NCBI GenBank assembly: GCA_016758965.1
Contig: JAEPRB010000430.1
Coordinates: 1-22,724 of the forward strand
Origin: Circinella minor
Lineage: Eukaryota; Mucoromycota; Mucoromycetes; Mucorales; Lichtheimiaceae
Reading direction: 5' to 3'
Length of the DNA stretch: 22,724 nt
This document shows, one piece after another, positions 9,114-18,851 of the stretch. The notes below the pieces were generated by a model. It had not been told where the DNA came from and made no database searches. It saw only the letters and a list, made by a program, of their open reading frames with translations. The first letter of the stretch is position 1; each line of letters begins with the position of its first letter. The translations under genes were made by a program, and so were the position numbers.

Positions 9114-10600
9114 AATAATAAATAAAATAAGGGAGGATCGATCATTGTCCTATTTTCTTAAAAAAGTAATTAGTAGATCTCGATAAGTTACACTCCTTTT
9201 TTCTTTGAAACAATTACGTATTGTTCTGAATGACAGTAAATAAAAAAAAAAAAAAAGGGATCGATCTGTTTCTAGTGAAGGTACCTGCAGGAGAGAAATA
9301 AATATTTTACGTACGTACGTACACATGACTTTGTTCTAAAATATGTATTGACTGTTCCATAATTTATTATTATTCATATTTAATTTAGAGTCTACATACG
9401 TAACGTAACAATAATTTTTAAAGTTTTTTTTTTTTTTTTATCATTGCAAAGTAAAATTAATATTTTGAATGCGCGGAACAAAAAAAAAAAATCCATTCAG
9501 GAGGGGGGGTTGGTTGGTTGTATTAAGATAAATTATGGGTTTTTAACACACAAGTTTATAATACATACGTATAAAAAAAGACGATGGTCAGATCATCAAG
9601 GGATCCAATCAAAGTTAACAGTAGATCGTTATAAAAGATCGGCGATGTAACCTCCCCCCTCCTCTCCTTCTAAATCTTTTTTAATCCACTTTAAAGAACT
9701 TGTAATTATATAAAAGTGTCACCCGATTTATATTTTTATCAGGTGATGTTGGGAACCGTTTGATGATCATTTTTACAAATAAAGAAGACACATAAAATAA
9801 ACTGACAACAAAAAAAAAAAAACAATTATTTATTTATTATTTATATTGTTGTTGTTGTTATTATTATTATTGATATATTATAAACAATAATGAACAAATC
9901 ATAAAAAGAATTAGTACGTACTAAAAAAAAAAACTAGTTTATGAAACTAAACTAACATTTAACGTATTATTCTTATAACTGTATCAACTTTTATCATTCA
10001 TAAAAAGGAACGGAGTTAAATAACCCAAACCAAAAATAAAATAAAAAACGATCGGCGATCGACATTACCAGATTTTACCTTTTAGTTTCCCATTTCTTTT
10101 TTTGTGTTTTTCCGTTAAAAAACAAGTTTAGTGAAATGTCCCAACACTAAAACAAAAAGAAATAGTTTTCAACATCTCCGAATCTATATGAATTACTTCA
10201 CTTTTTAGTTTTAATATAATACTTATGTCATTCTTTATATTAGAGTTGAAATATTATATAACAAAAAACCCGAAGGAACGGATTTGATTAACTCACAAAG
10301 GTGCCACAAATAAAAACGGGAACTTGTCAGTATTACATTTCCTCCCTCCTCCTCCCTCCTCCCCTCCCCCAAATTATATATTCTTTTGAAACAATAAACT
10401 ACATTTTTTTTTATCAAGATTTCAACATGTTAATATATACCTTTTTTTCATACTAAATGTTATTTTATACAACAATAGAATCATTCATTTAACATGAACT
10501 AAAAAGAAAAACTTAAATGTTTAGTACAAAAAAAAAAAAAAATGAGGAGCAACGTCGATCATTATTACTCACGCGCAATCGGATGATGCATCTAAAGAGA
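9114..10600. other. Long intergenic region after DBP6
   Basis: No supported gene on either strand. Contents: repeated GGATCGATC and GATCGGCGATG/C words (9135, 9257, 9634, 10040), palindromes built on TACGTAC (9308-9322, 9912-9923), a G-rich patch with GG-TT repeats (about 9500-9520), a short TCACC...GGTGA hairpin (about 9719-9746) and several A/T runs. Short open frames are AT-rich and featureless. Confidence 0.5.
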
Positions 10601-11003
10601 AGATAGAAGGCCCTTTGTGTCCCCAATTCCCCTTCTCCCCCTCTCCCCCTTTCTTTCACTCACTCTCTAAATCTCTCTCTAAATCTCCTTTCTCTAATCT
10701 CTCTCTCCCCCTCCCCCCAACCTTCTCTTTCTCTTGCTTTCACACACATAACCCTTTTTTAAATACATGCATAACTGGGGCCTGGCCGATCATCAGAGCC
10801 CTTTTTGTATCAGGAGAATAGTAAAAAAAAAATAAAAAATAAAAAACCTCACAACACTTTTTTTTTTTATTCCTTCTTTTCTCTTTTTTTACGTTTACTT
10901 TTTTTTTTTTTTACTTTTAACAATCAGTGAAAACTTGTCTTTTTTTTAAAAAAAAAGTTGATACATATATAACTCTTCTCACCAAATAATAATAATAATA
11001 ATA
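10601..11003 (+). promoter_or_regulatory. CT-rich promoter/leader of the C2H2 gene
   Basis: About 120 bp (10619-10740) are almost pure C/T on the plus strand, followed by T-runs (10860-10915), a TATA-like ATACATATATAA (10962-10973) and an AAT repeat immediately before the ATG at 11004. Long CT stretches of this kind are common just upstream of fungal genes. A 68-codon open frame over the tract is only a composition effect. Confidence 0.5.
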
Positions 11004-11998
11004 ATGGAAAAGCCACAGTTACCACCACTTAAAGCTATCCTTGAAGGAATGAGCTCCATCTCTGGTAATAATAATAATAATAAATGACCTTTTTTTTTTT
11101 TTGTCAACTAAAACGAAACGTTTTATTTTTATATATATTTATAATAGATCGACCTAGTTTAGTTGGAGGAGGTCATCGTCGAAATCTCTCTTCAGAATAT
11201 GATACATCAACAAATAGTGCATTTTTTGCATATTCTGAACAACGAAGGCCTACAAGAGTTTCACATTCACGTTCATTATCTGATTATACACATCGTTTAC
11301 CACCACCATTACCTTCTTCTCAACAACAACAAGAACAACAATTATTATTATCAAGTTACCATTATCCTCATCGTATATCCCCTCTTCATCATTCGCAACA
11401 ACAACAACAACAACAACAATCACAGCGTTCTATTATTCAACATCGAAGAGCAATATCAACGAATGCAGCTGAATTTATGTCTCATCATTCTTCATTTGCT
11501 CCACCTTCATTTCCTCCTGCACTGGATCCATCTTCTTCTACATCTACTACTGCTTCTAATAATAATTGTATTTCTCCAACAACAGAAGATTATGAAAGTG
11601 AAGAAAATAGTTCTCGAGAAGATGAAGTCATGACACCCACTACATCTAATCATCCTCATCAACATCATCCTAATGCATCAACATCATCTACCTCTTCATC
11701 GTCTACATCTTCTAGTAATATATCCACAACAGCAACAACAGCAACTAAATATAAATGTTCTTATTGTCAAAAAGGATTTTCAAGACCATCATCACTTCGT
11801 ATTCATATTTATTCACATACAGGTGAAAAACCATTTGATTGTCCTGAACCTGGTTGTGGTAGAAGATTTAGTGTTCAAAGTAATATGCGTCGACATATGC
11901 GTGTTCATCGTATTGCTTGGGAAAAACCAAGTAAAAAAAGAACAACACAAATGATTGGTGTTGTACCTATTGCACCTGCTAATAGAGAATTCTCATAA
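11004..11998 (+). CDS. C2H2 zinc-finger transcription factor (two fingers)
   Basis: Putative nuclear DNA-binding regulator. Exon 1 (11004-11064) encodes [20 protein letters not shown]. An 83-nt intron (GTAATA...TATAATAG) joins to exon 2 (11148-11998) as S|DRPSLV, giving 303 aa. The middle is low complexity: CAA-coded Gln runs, His/Ser-rich stretches and a long Ser/Thr block before the fingers. Finger 1 has C224, C227, H240, H244; a consensus HTGEKPF linker leads to finger 2 with C252, C257 (four-residue spacing), H270, H274. The [18 protein letters not shown] and [15 protein letters not shown] wording is a widespread fungal pair. A basic KPSKKR just after the fingers could help nuclear entry. 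The targets cannot be inferred. The start is the first ATG, directly after an AAT repeat; the short first exon is supported by frame and by the common LPPL motif near the N terminus of such factors. Confidence 0.9.
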
Positions 11999-12072
11999 TA
12001 TATAATCTTTCTACACTTAAAAAATCTTTTTAATCATATATATATATTACAATCAAAGACAACATTTGAAAA

Positions 12073-12106
<34 letters not shown>

Positions 12107-12389
12107 GCATTCATACTTTTTTGATGATTCATATCCTATTTTCCTCATTTATATACAATTGAATAAGAAATATAATTTAATGAATTAATTGAGAATAGAG
12201 ATAGTTGTGAGAATGATGAGAGAGAAGGATTTATATGATAAGAGGGGATGGGGGGGAGGGGAGGGGAGGGGGTTAAATGACGAATGATGAATAATAGTAA
12301 TAAAGTTAAATGAATAGAAAAATGAATATATATATATATATATATAAATTGTTAAAAAAAAAGGGGGGGTGGGGGAGAGAGAAAAGGGT
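11999..12389. other. Convergent spacer between the C2H2 and DPB4-like genes
   Basis: This 391-bp tail-to-tail spacer holds the 3' ends of two converging genes: AAT repeat (about 12073-12103), TA repeat (about 12327-12345), the G-quadruplex motif at 12244-12272 and a second G patch (G7-T-G5, 12363-12375). No gene is seen. Confidence 0.6.
12244..12272 (+). other. Strong G-quadruplex motif in a convergent spacer
   Basis: Five G-runs of 4, 7, 4, 4 and 5 are separated by AT, A, A and A: a textbook G-quadruplex motif with minimal loops. It lies about 245 bp beyond the C2H2 stop codon and 118 bp beyond the stop of the converging histone-fold gene, on the strand transcribed as G-rich RNA only for the C2H2 gene. 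Confidence 0.85.
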
Positions 12390-13251
12390 TTATTCTTCAG
12401 CCGTATTTTCTCTACTTTTATCATTAGGTGAATCCTGAGAATCAATCATTTCTTCATCATCTTCATCAACTTCTTGATCACTTTTTTGTTTCTTTGGTTC
12501 AGGAGTTTTATCATCCTCCTCTTCTTCTTCTTCATCATCATCATCTTCATCATCATCATCATTTGCACTTCGTTTCACTCCTCTTGTTTCATCATCAAGT
12601 GTTGCTGTAGTAGATGCTTCATTTTCTTCTTCTGCTTTTTTCTCCTTCTTTTTTTGTTTTTTATCAGATTGTAATTGTTGAAAAGCTATTGATTTTTTTT
12701 TTTTTTTAATATTAAAACAGTTCTCTTTTTTTTTAAAAAAATGTACATAGACGTTGTAAAACAGTATATATAAATATACATACCTGTAAATGATTCTCGT
12801 AATGCTGGTATCAAATCATCAAATTCTAATACTTCCATTGCTTTAAATACATCAGGTGCACTGATCGTTTTATGATTTGCTGATTTAGCTGTATCGTTTG
12901 CTCTGTAATTTATCATTTTAATACTGTGTCCCTTTATTGGCAAAAAATAGTTGGATCAAAAAAAAAAAAAAAAAAGTAATTACACAATTTTACTTACACT
13001 GTACTTAAATAATTTATAAATACTGTTGCTGCTTTACTAACTGCAAGTTTAGCTTCTTTTTGTAATGCTGTTCCTGGTGGAAGCTTCATTTATTTTTAAT
13101 TTAAAAGAGTTAAAACACCAATAAGTTTTAAATTTTTTTTTTATTATTATTTTTATTGTAAAATAATAAATATATATAAAAGACTTACTGCATTTTTTAA
13201 TACTCTAGAAATATTAGCTTTTGGAAGTTCATTATCTTCAATCGATGACAT
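12390..13251 (-). CDS. DPB4: Histone-fold protein Dpb4/POLE3-like (DNA polymerase epsilon / CHRAC subunit)
   Basis: Small H2B/NF-YB-type histone-fold protein. In yeast and animals this family pairs with Dpb3/POLE4 in DNA polymerase epsilon and also serves in ISW2/CHRAC remodelers. Exons on the minus strand are 13251-13189, 13083-12998, 12902-12784 and 12685-12390 (introns 105, 95 and 98 nt); all joins keep frame and give 187 aa. The fold opens with [18 protein letters not shown], continues [26 protein letters not shown] and ends with [16 protein letters not shown], then PALRESFT. It matches POLE3 closely in layout, including the LPxG loop and the long acidic tail (Asp/Glu runs mixed with KKQK). 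The first intron ends in AAG rather than the usual TAG/CAG. The gene shares a 214-bp divergent promoter with SRP72. Confidence 0.93.
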
Positions 13252-13465
13252 TATTATTTATTTATTTTGTATAAAGTTGTTTTTTTTTAAAAAAAAAAAA
13301 AAGTCGCGTAATAAAAAAAGAGGTATAATGGGATATAAAATGTTAGATATTGGTCCCCTCGTCACGCGGGGTTAAGTTAGAGGATTGGGAGAAAAAGCTC
13401 AACTCAACCCTTTTCTTTTTCTTGTACCCCCATTTATATATATTTTTTTTTAATTTTTAAAACGG
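13252..13465. promoter_or_regulatory. Divergent promoter between DPB4-like and SRP72 genes
   Basis: The two ATGs are 214 bp apart. Between them are poly-T/poly-A tracts (13280-13304), a GC-rich near-palindrome CCCC-TCGTCACGC-GGGG (13355-13371) containing a TGACG/CGTCA core, and a TATATATA stretch before the SRP72 ATG (about 13436-13442). The CGTCA core resembles bZIP/ATF-CREB half sites. Shared use by both genes is inferred from position. Confidence 0.6.
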
Positions 13466-15948
13466 ATGGCATCTTCGAATGAACAAGTTACAAGCTTGTT
13501 CAACCAACTTCAAACTTCATCTCAATCAGGTCAAGATGAACAAAGTTTACAACTTTGTGATCAAATTATAAAGTTAGAAGCCAATAACAAGTTAGCATTA
13601 AAATGCAAAGTGGTCACTTTAATTCGTCTCGGTCAATATACGAACGCGTTATCCCTTATTGCGCGTAAATTTAAAGACGATGATACTTTAGCTATTGAAA
13701 AGATTTATTGTTATTATCGAACCAATCAATTACAACCTGCTCTTGAATTATTAAAGGAAGTTAAACAAAAACAACAAGAACCTGATCAAAGTCTTTTATT
13801 TTTGGAAGCTCAACTTGTAAGTAAAATAATAACAAGAATAAGAACAAAAAAGTTTTAATTATTTATATATTTATATTTATTTAGTTATATGCTCAAGATA
13901 ATTATAAAAAAGCTATTCAAATTTATCAACAACTTTTAGATAATACAAATAAAACTGATCATATCTATGATGAAATTCAAGTTAATTTATTAGCTGCCAA
14001 GATGGGTTTAGCATTTTCTGATAAAAAAAAATCAAATGAAAATGATATTCATAATGTAATTGTTGAAACATCTCAATATGAAGTTGCTTATAATGCTGCA
14101 TCATTACATTTGGCTTGTGGACAATTGGATAAAGCTCGTAAACAACTCGAATCAGCACGTAGTAAGTTTTCCTTTTTTCACTCATAGATTGAAGAATGGG
14201 GTGTGATATTCTTTTTTTTTTTTTTTTTTTTACTTAATTTTTTTTTTGTCTCTCTTTTTATGTATATCTATATTATAAATAGAGGTTTGTCATGATAGAT
14301 TGACAGAAGCTGATACACCTCAAGAAGAAATTGATGAAGAATTAGCAGTCATTGCAACTCAATTAGCTTATACTTATCAACAACAAGGACGTATTGATGA
14401 TGCTATGGAAATCTATCAATCAGTGATTGATTCTGGGTATGTTTTATATATATATATTCATTAAAAGAAAAAAAAATACACAATTTAGAGGATTAAAATG
14501 AACTAAATATTGAATGATTATAATAGTGTGGATGATGTTAGTGTCAATGCAATTATATCCAATAACATAGTAGCTGTACGTCAAAAAAAAGATCTTCAAG
14601 ATTCAGTCAAGAAAATTAAAAATGCTACTACAAAAGAAGCGGATGCTCGTTTGAAACGATATCAAAAACGAGTGATATCAATGAACGAATCTTTGTTACA
14701 TTTATACATGAACAAGGTAAAGAGGGGGGAAAAAAGGAAACACAAGTTCTATCATTAGTTTTAGGAAAAAAAAAATTATAAACTTAAACTTATTTTTTTT
14801 TTTTTATTTTTTTTTTTCATAAATAGTATGATGCATGTCGAGATTTAGCTCAACGATTAATTCAAAAGTACCCAGAAAATGAAACCCTTTATCTTGTATT
14901 AGCCGCAGCAACTTATCAACAACATAAAGCCGAAGCTGCCGTTGAAGAATTGAAAAAATATGCCGAAAAGAATCCTAAATCATTGGCTTTACGATTCGCT
15001 ACGATTCAATTACAATTATTGCAATCACGTCCAGCAGCTGCTTTACAAACCTTAGAATCTTATCTTTCCTTAATTGATCAACAAAAGAATAAGAAAGAAT
15101 ATTATCAACCTGCTATTATCGCCTTATTAGTATGGTTATATGAACAAACAGGACAATCAGATAAAGCAATGGATACATTGGATAAAGCATCCGCTTATTG
15201 GAAGATGGACAAAGAATTTGATTCTACTGCTGCACCTACATCTATTATGAAACAGACAGCATCATTCAAACTTCAAACAGGTCGTTATAGTGAAGCTGCA
15301 TCTGATTTTGAAGAATTGGTCAAGGCTGATCCAACAGATGCTCAAGCTGTAGCTGGTTTAATTTCAGCTTATATTGAAGTGGATCCAGCAAAAGCAGAAC
15401 AATATGGTAATGCTTTGCCTGCAATTGCTTTGGATCATTTGGATATCCCTGCATTAGAACGATCTGTTCCTGGTGTTAAACGTGGTTATGTTAAGAAACA
15501 ACATGATAATAGGTAAGAAAATAATTAAATAACATGAGAATATATATATATATATATATATAATTAACAAAAAAAAATTGTAAATAATAAATATAGTACA
15601 CGTACAATTAAACCCAAGACAAAAAAGAAAAGAAAACCATTGCTTCCTAAACAATATGATGAAAGTAAAACAGCTGATCCAGAACGATGGCTTCCAGCGC
15701 GTGAACGATCAACTTATAGAGCCAAGGGTAAAAGCAAAAAAGCATTGGGTAAAGGTCCTCAAGGTTCTTTTGTTGCTGGGGGTGGTATTGGAAACACTGG
15801 TAGTGCAAATATTGGTGGTGGTGGTAGTGGTGAAAAAGAACCATCATCCCCTGATACCAAAACAGAAAGTCCTAAACCAGCAGCAACACCTGCTAAAAGC
15901 TCTCAACAAAACAAAAAGAAAAAGAAGAAAGGAAAGAACAAGTGGTAA
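13466..15948 (+). CDS. SRP72: Signal recognition particle subunit SRP72
   Basis: Largest protein of the cytosolic signal recognition particle; binds SRP RNA with SRP68 and is needed for co-translational targeting to the ER. Exons are 13466-13816, 13885-14161, 14283-14436, 14527-14716, 14827-15512 and 15597-15948, with introns of 68, 121, 90, 110 and 84 nt; all keep frame and give 669 aa, the usual size. TPR-like helices fill most of the chain (for example LAYTYQQQGRIDDAMEIYQ, then ASFKLQTGRYSEAASDFEEL). The C-terminal RNA-binding segment is diagnostic: basic KPKTKKKRKPLLPKQYD followed by DPERWLPARERSTYR (from 580). A Gly/Ser-rich and Lys-rich tail ends in KKKKKKGKNKW. The start is the first ATG in a short leader. 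It is divergently paired with the DPB4-like gene. Confidence 0.95.
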
Positions 15949-16430
15949 AAAAAAAATGATGGGACTTTTGTATTGATGATTTAATAATAACAATAAAATC
16001 AAGGTTATAATTAATATATATATTTTTTTTTATTCGTCGTTATTTTGAGTCATGGTGTTATAATAATAAACACCAAGAAAAAAAAATGTCATGTTGTTAA
16101 TAGCAACGCATGTATTTAGATTAGATGAGTGAAAAATGATTACTGGGGTCTTTTTCAGGTACCAAATGTATATTTTTGTAGGTACTTTTTTTTTTAATAA
16201 CATCTTGGTATCTTTTCTTTTTCTTTTAATAATAAGATTGACTTTACTTATTAATAGTTGGAGGTGGTTAGAAATAAGCAAATATATATATCGATAAGCT
16301 ATCTTATTTTATAAATATTCTAAGATCCACATTAAAAATAAATAAATAACATTTTTGATAACTTAAAAAGTTTGGTAAATATTTCACAGACAGGAACCGA
16401 TCCCATACTTATCCGGATCATTCAATACGT

Positions 16431-16486
16431 GGTACGTACCCATTAAACCGGTATTTCGCTAAAGCGGTACATTTATGGGTAGTACC
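16431..16486. repeat. Imperfect inverted repeat (about 20-bp arms)
   Basis: The left arm 16431-16450 begins GGTACGTACCCAT and ends AAACCG. The right arm 16465-16486 reads CGGTAC, then TTTATGGGTAGTACC. They are reverse complements with a few mismatches and small gaps, around a 14-nt centre. No clear target-site duplication is visible. It could be a tiny MITE-like remnant or an extruding hairpin. Confidence 0.65.
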
Positions 16487-18785
16487 ATTCTAAAAGAAAG
16501 CTACTGTACATGATGTATATAGTTTATACTAGAAGTAAAGCTTTTATTTTGAACAACGTCGTTTTTCTTTTTTTACTTTTCATTCTCAATTTATTTATGT
16601 TTTTATTCTATCTTTATTTTCCAAGTATAGCACATATAGACACACACACACAGAGAGAGAGAGAGGGACAGGCATAGGCACTACGTATATAATACTGAAA
16701 AAGAAAGCTAGCAGAATTAATTTGGTTTATGTACTGTAACTTTTTTGAAAACTAGATTAATTTATGAACGAACATAAAAATATTTATTTATACTCGTTAT
16801 AACGGATTACAAATGTATAAATCCTTTTTTTTTTTTTTTTAGAAAAAGATATCTCTCTGTATATCATCAAAACAATAATTGTGTGGGTCTGTGCATTTTC
16901 GGAATTGCTTTGTGAAACAGCTCGCCATTATTGAACGATTTAACACTTTAATTCATACGTACTTTAAGTTTAATACCTTTTACTTCATTTAACAACATCA
17001 TATATATTCTTCTGTGTTTATTTAAAATCAATAGAACAGTCATAGCTATAAAAATTAGAATTGTAAAACCTGAAATAATTTACAAAAGGAAATGTGTTCA
17101 ACCATAAATTATTCAAGGATCTTTGCTCTTTTTATTTCTTATTTCAAACAGAAGAATATTTAAGTTCCATACGTAGCAACAAAAAGATTTGCTTTATTGC
17201 ATGAGATGCTGACTTTTAGTTTTACTGGAAATTAAAGTTTCTTCTTTCTTCATACGTAAGTAAACAAACAGTGCATTATCAAAGGATTACACTTTAACAA
17301 CATCATACGTAAGAATAAAATAAAATGTTCTACGTACATATCTTTTATATATATATACTGATTATTCGACCATGTTATTGAAATTTTTGTTATGATCTCA
17401 CGCATACATAACCTTATATACTATCATGTCAATTAGTATTCATTTTTTCCTTGTATGTAAATTATTTCTTGATAAACATTTCTATATTTTTGCGTCTAAT
17501 AGTACATCTATCATTATTATTTATTAAACAAAATACAACTGTGTCTTATTCTGATATGTTACTTGTCAAGCCTTTGTATTATATTATGAGTTTGTATAGG
17601 ATAATGGGTTTTCATCAACACACTCTGCCCTTAAAGTGAAAGTACATATTACGTAACTGAAGTTACTAGTCTATAAAGAAAGATGTGAGTTTATCTTTAT
17701 ACATTTATACAAACTTCTCATTGTATTCTATATAAATTGCATTCTTCTGTGTGTTATTGATCAAATTGCTAAATATTATCATTTTTTTTTATTACTAGAA
17801 ATTAAGCCCATAGTAGCAAGAAGACTATCTTTAATAATTAGCTACACCTTAGATAAACTGTCATTTTTTTTTTTTTTTGCAGCTTAATCTAATTATATCT
17901 AATATTTCAAATTATGTGTTCTATTGCTATCAGCCGAGCCCTCAATACCGGTATTTCACTACTAAAGACCTGTATTATAATTCTTCACACATATGGAGAG
18001 TATCAGAGGTTAATGAAAATTTAATGTAAATACACATATAAATATGTCTGACGAATGTTTTTATTTTCACATATTTTGTTTTATCGTTAACATGTGTGAA
18101 GAGAAGGGTTCCTTTTAAAGATATATGTCTTTAAAGAAAAGAATAACCAGAAAGAAAATGAGCGGGGAACACATTTGTTAAAATAGAAATCATCGAAAAA
18201 GAAGTTGTTGTTGTGTACAACGTGGCTCCCTCCCTTCCCCCCCCCCACACCGATCTTTTTTGTGAAACAAATTGAGAAAAAGAACCCCGCTTTCACCATT
18301 TTGAGTTATGTCAGCTTTTTATGAAAAGTGAAAAATAATAATAATAATAATAATAATATGGGGTATCAAAAATCTGTTAGTTGCTATGTATTGATTATCG
18401 TGGTCATTTTTAAATAGTCATTATCAATAATATTTATTAAAAGTTTGATTTTTCTTGTATTATATAGACTGTTGTTAATATATGTATCATCAAAAAAAAA
18501 AACATTTTTTTTTATATCAAAAGATTTTTTTTTTTTTTTTTTACTGTTGTCTTTTGCTCACCAATCCTAATTCCCACGTCGTCAAAACAAGAATCACTTG
18601 GTTATGTCTATTAATATTATTATTGTAAGAAAGAAGTAAAATAGATTCAATGGTATAATTCAAAAAAGGAAAATAAAGGGGTTTCTTTTTTCCTTTCATT
18701 CGGCATATATATATTAACTTTTGATCTATAACTAAATTCTTACATATACTGTTTTTTTTTTTTTGAATCTTGAATTAATTTTCTT

Positions 18786-18788
<3 letters not shown>

Positions 18789-18820
<32 letters not shown>
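18789..18820 (+). repeat. (CT)16 microsatellite in the MFS gene promoter
   Basis: Sixteen uninterrupted CT units start 63 bp upstream of the MFS ATG and are followed by T-rich sequence, forming a polypyrimidine leader or core promoter element like the CT tract ahead of the C2H2 gene. Confidence 0.85.
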
Positions 18821-18823
<3 letters not shown>

Positions 18824-18851
18824 CTTTTGTACATATTCATTTTTAAAATAA

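Larger units (their letters stand above)
15949..18851. other. Long gene-free region
   Basis: About 2.9 kb with no supportable gene. It contains A/T runs, CA and GA microsatellites (about 16640-16667), frequent TACGTA words (16431, 16958, 17171, 17253, 17306, 17331, 17650), the inverted repeat at 16431-16486, a related motif at about 17946-17970, a ten-C run (18237-18246) and an AAT repeat (about 18336-18357). Short open frames near 16030-16281, 17451-17639 and 18087-18299 lack recognisable sequence. The last 150 bp form the promoter of the MFS gene. Confidence 0.5.

Noticed and set aside
10615..10821. 68-codon Ser/Pro/Phe-rich open frame over the CT tract
   Set aside because: It is the translation of a simple CT-rich promoter stretch and lacks an ATG at its start.
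12428..12674. Plus-strand open frames rich in His, Phe and Leu over the DPB4-like tail
   Set aside because: Antisense reading of the acidic tail; the minus-strand reading continues a clear histone-fold protein.
16030..16281. 83-codon minus-strand open frame
   Set aside because: Composition is that of AT-rich spacer (Lys/Ile/Asn), with no motif and no splice or promoter context.
17451..17639. 62-codon open frame in the long spacer
   Set aside because: It has no ATG at its start and no recognisable domain; the hydrophobic content follows from T-rich DNA.
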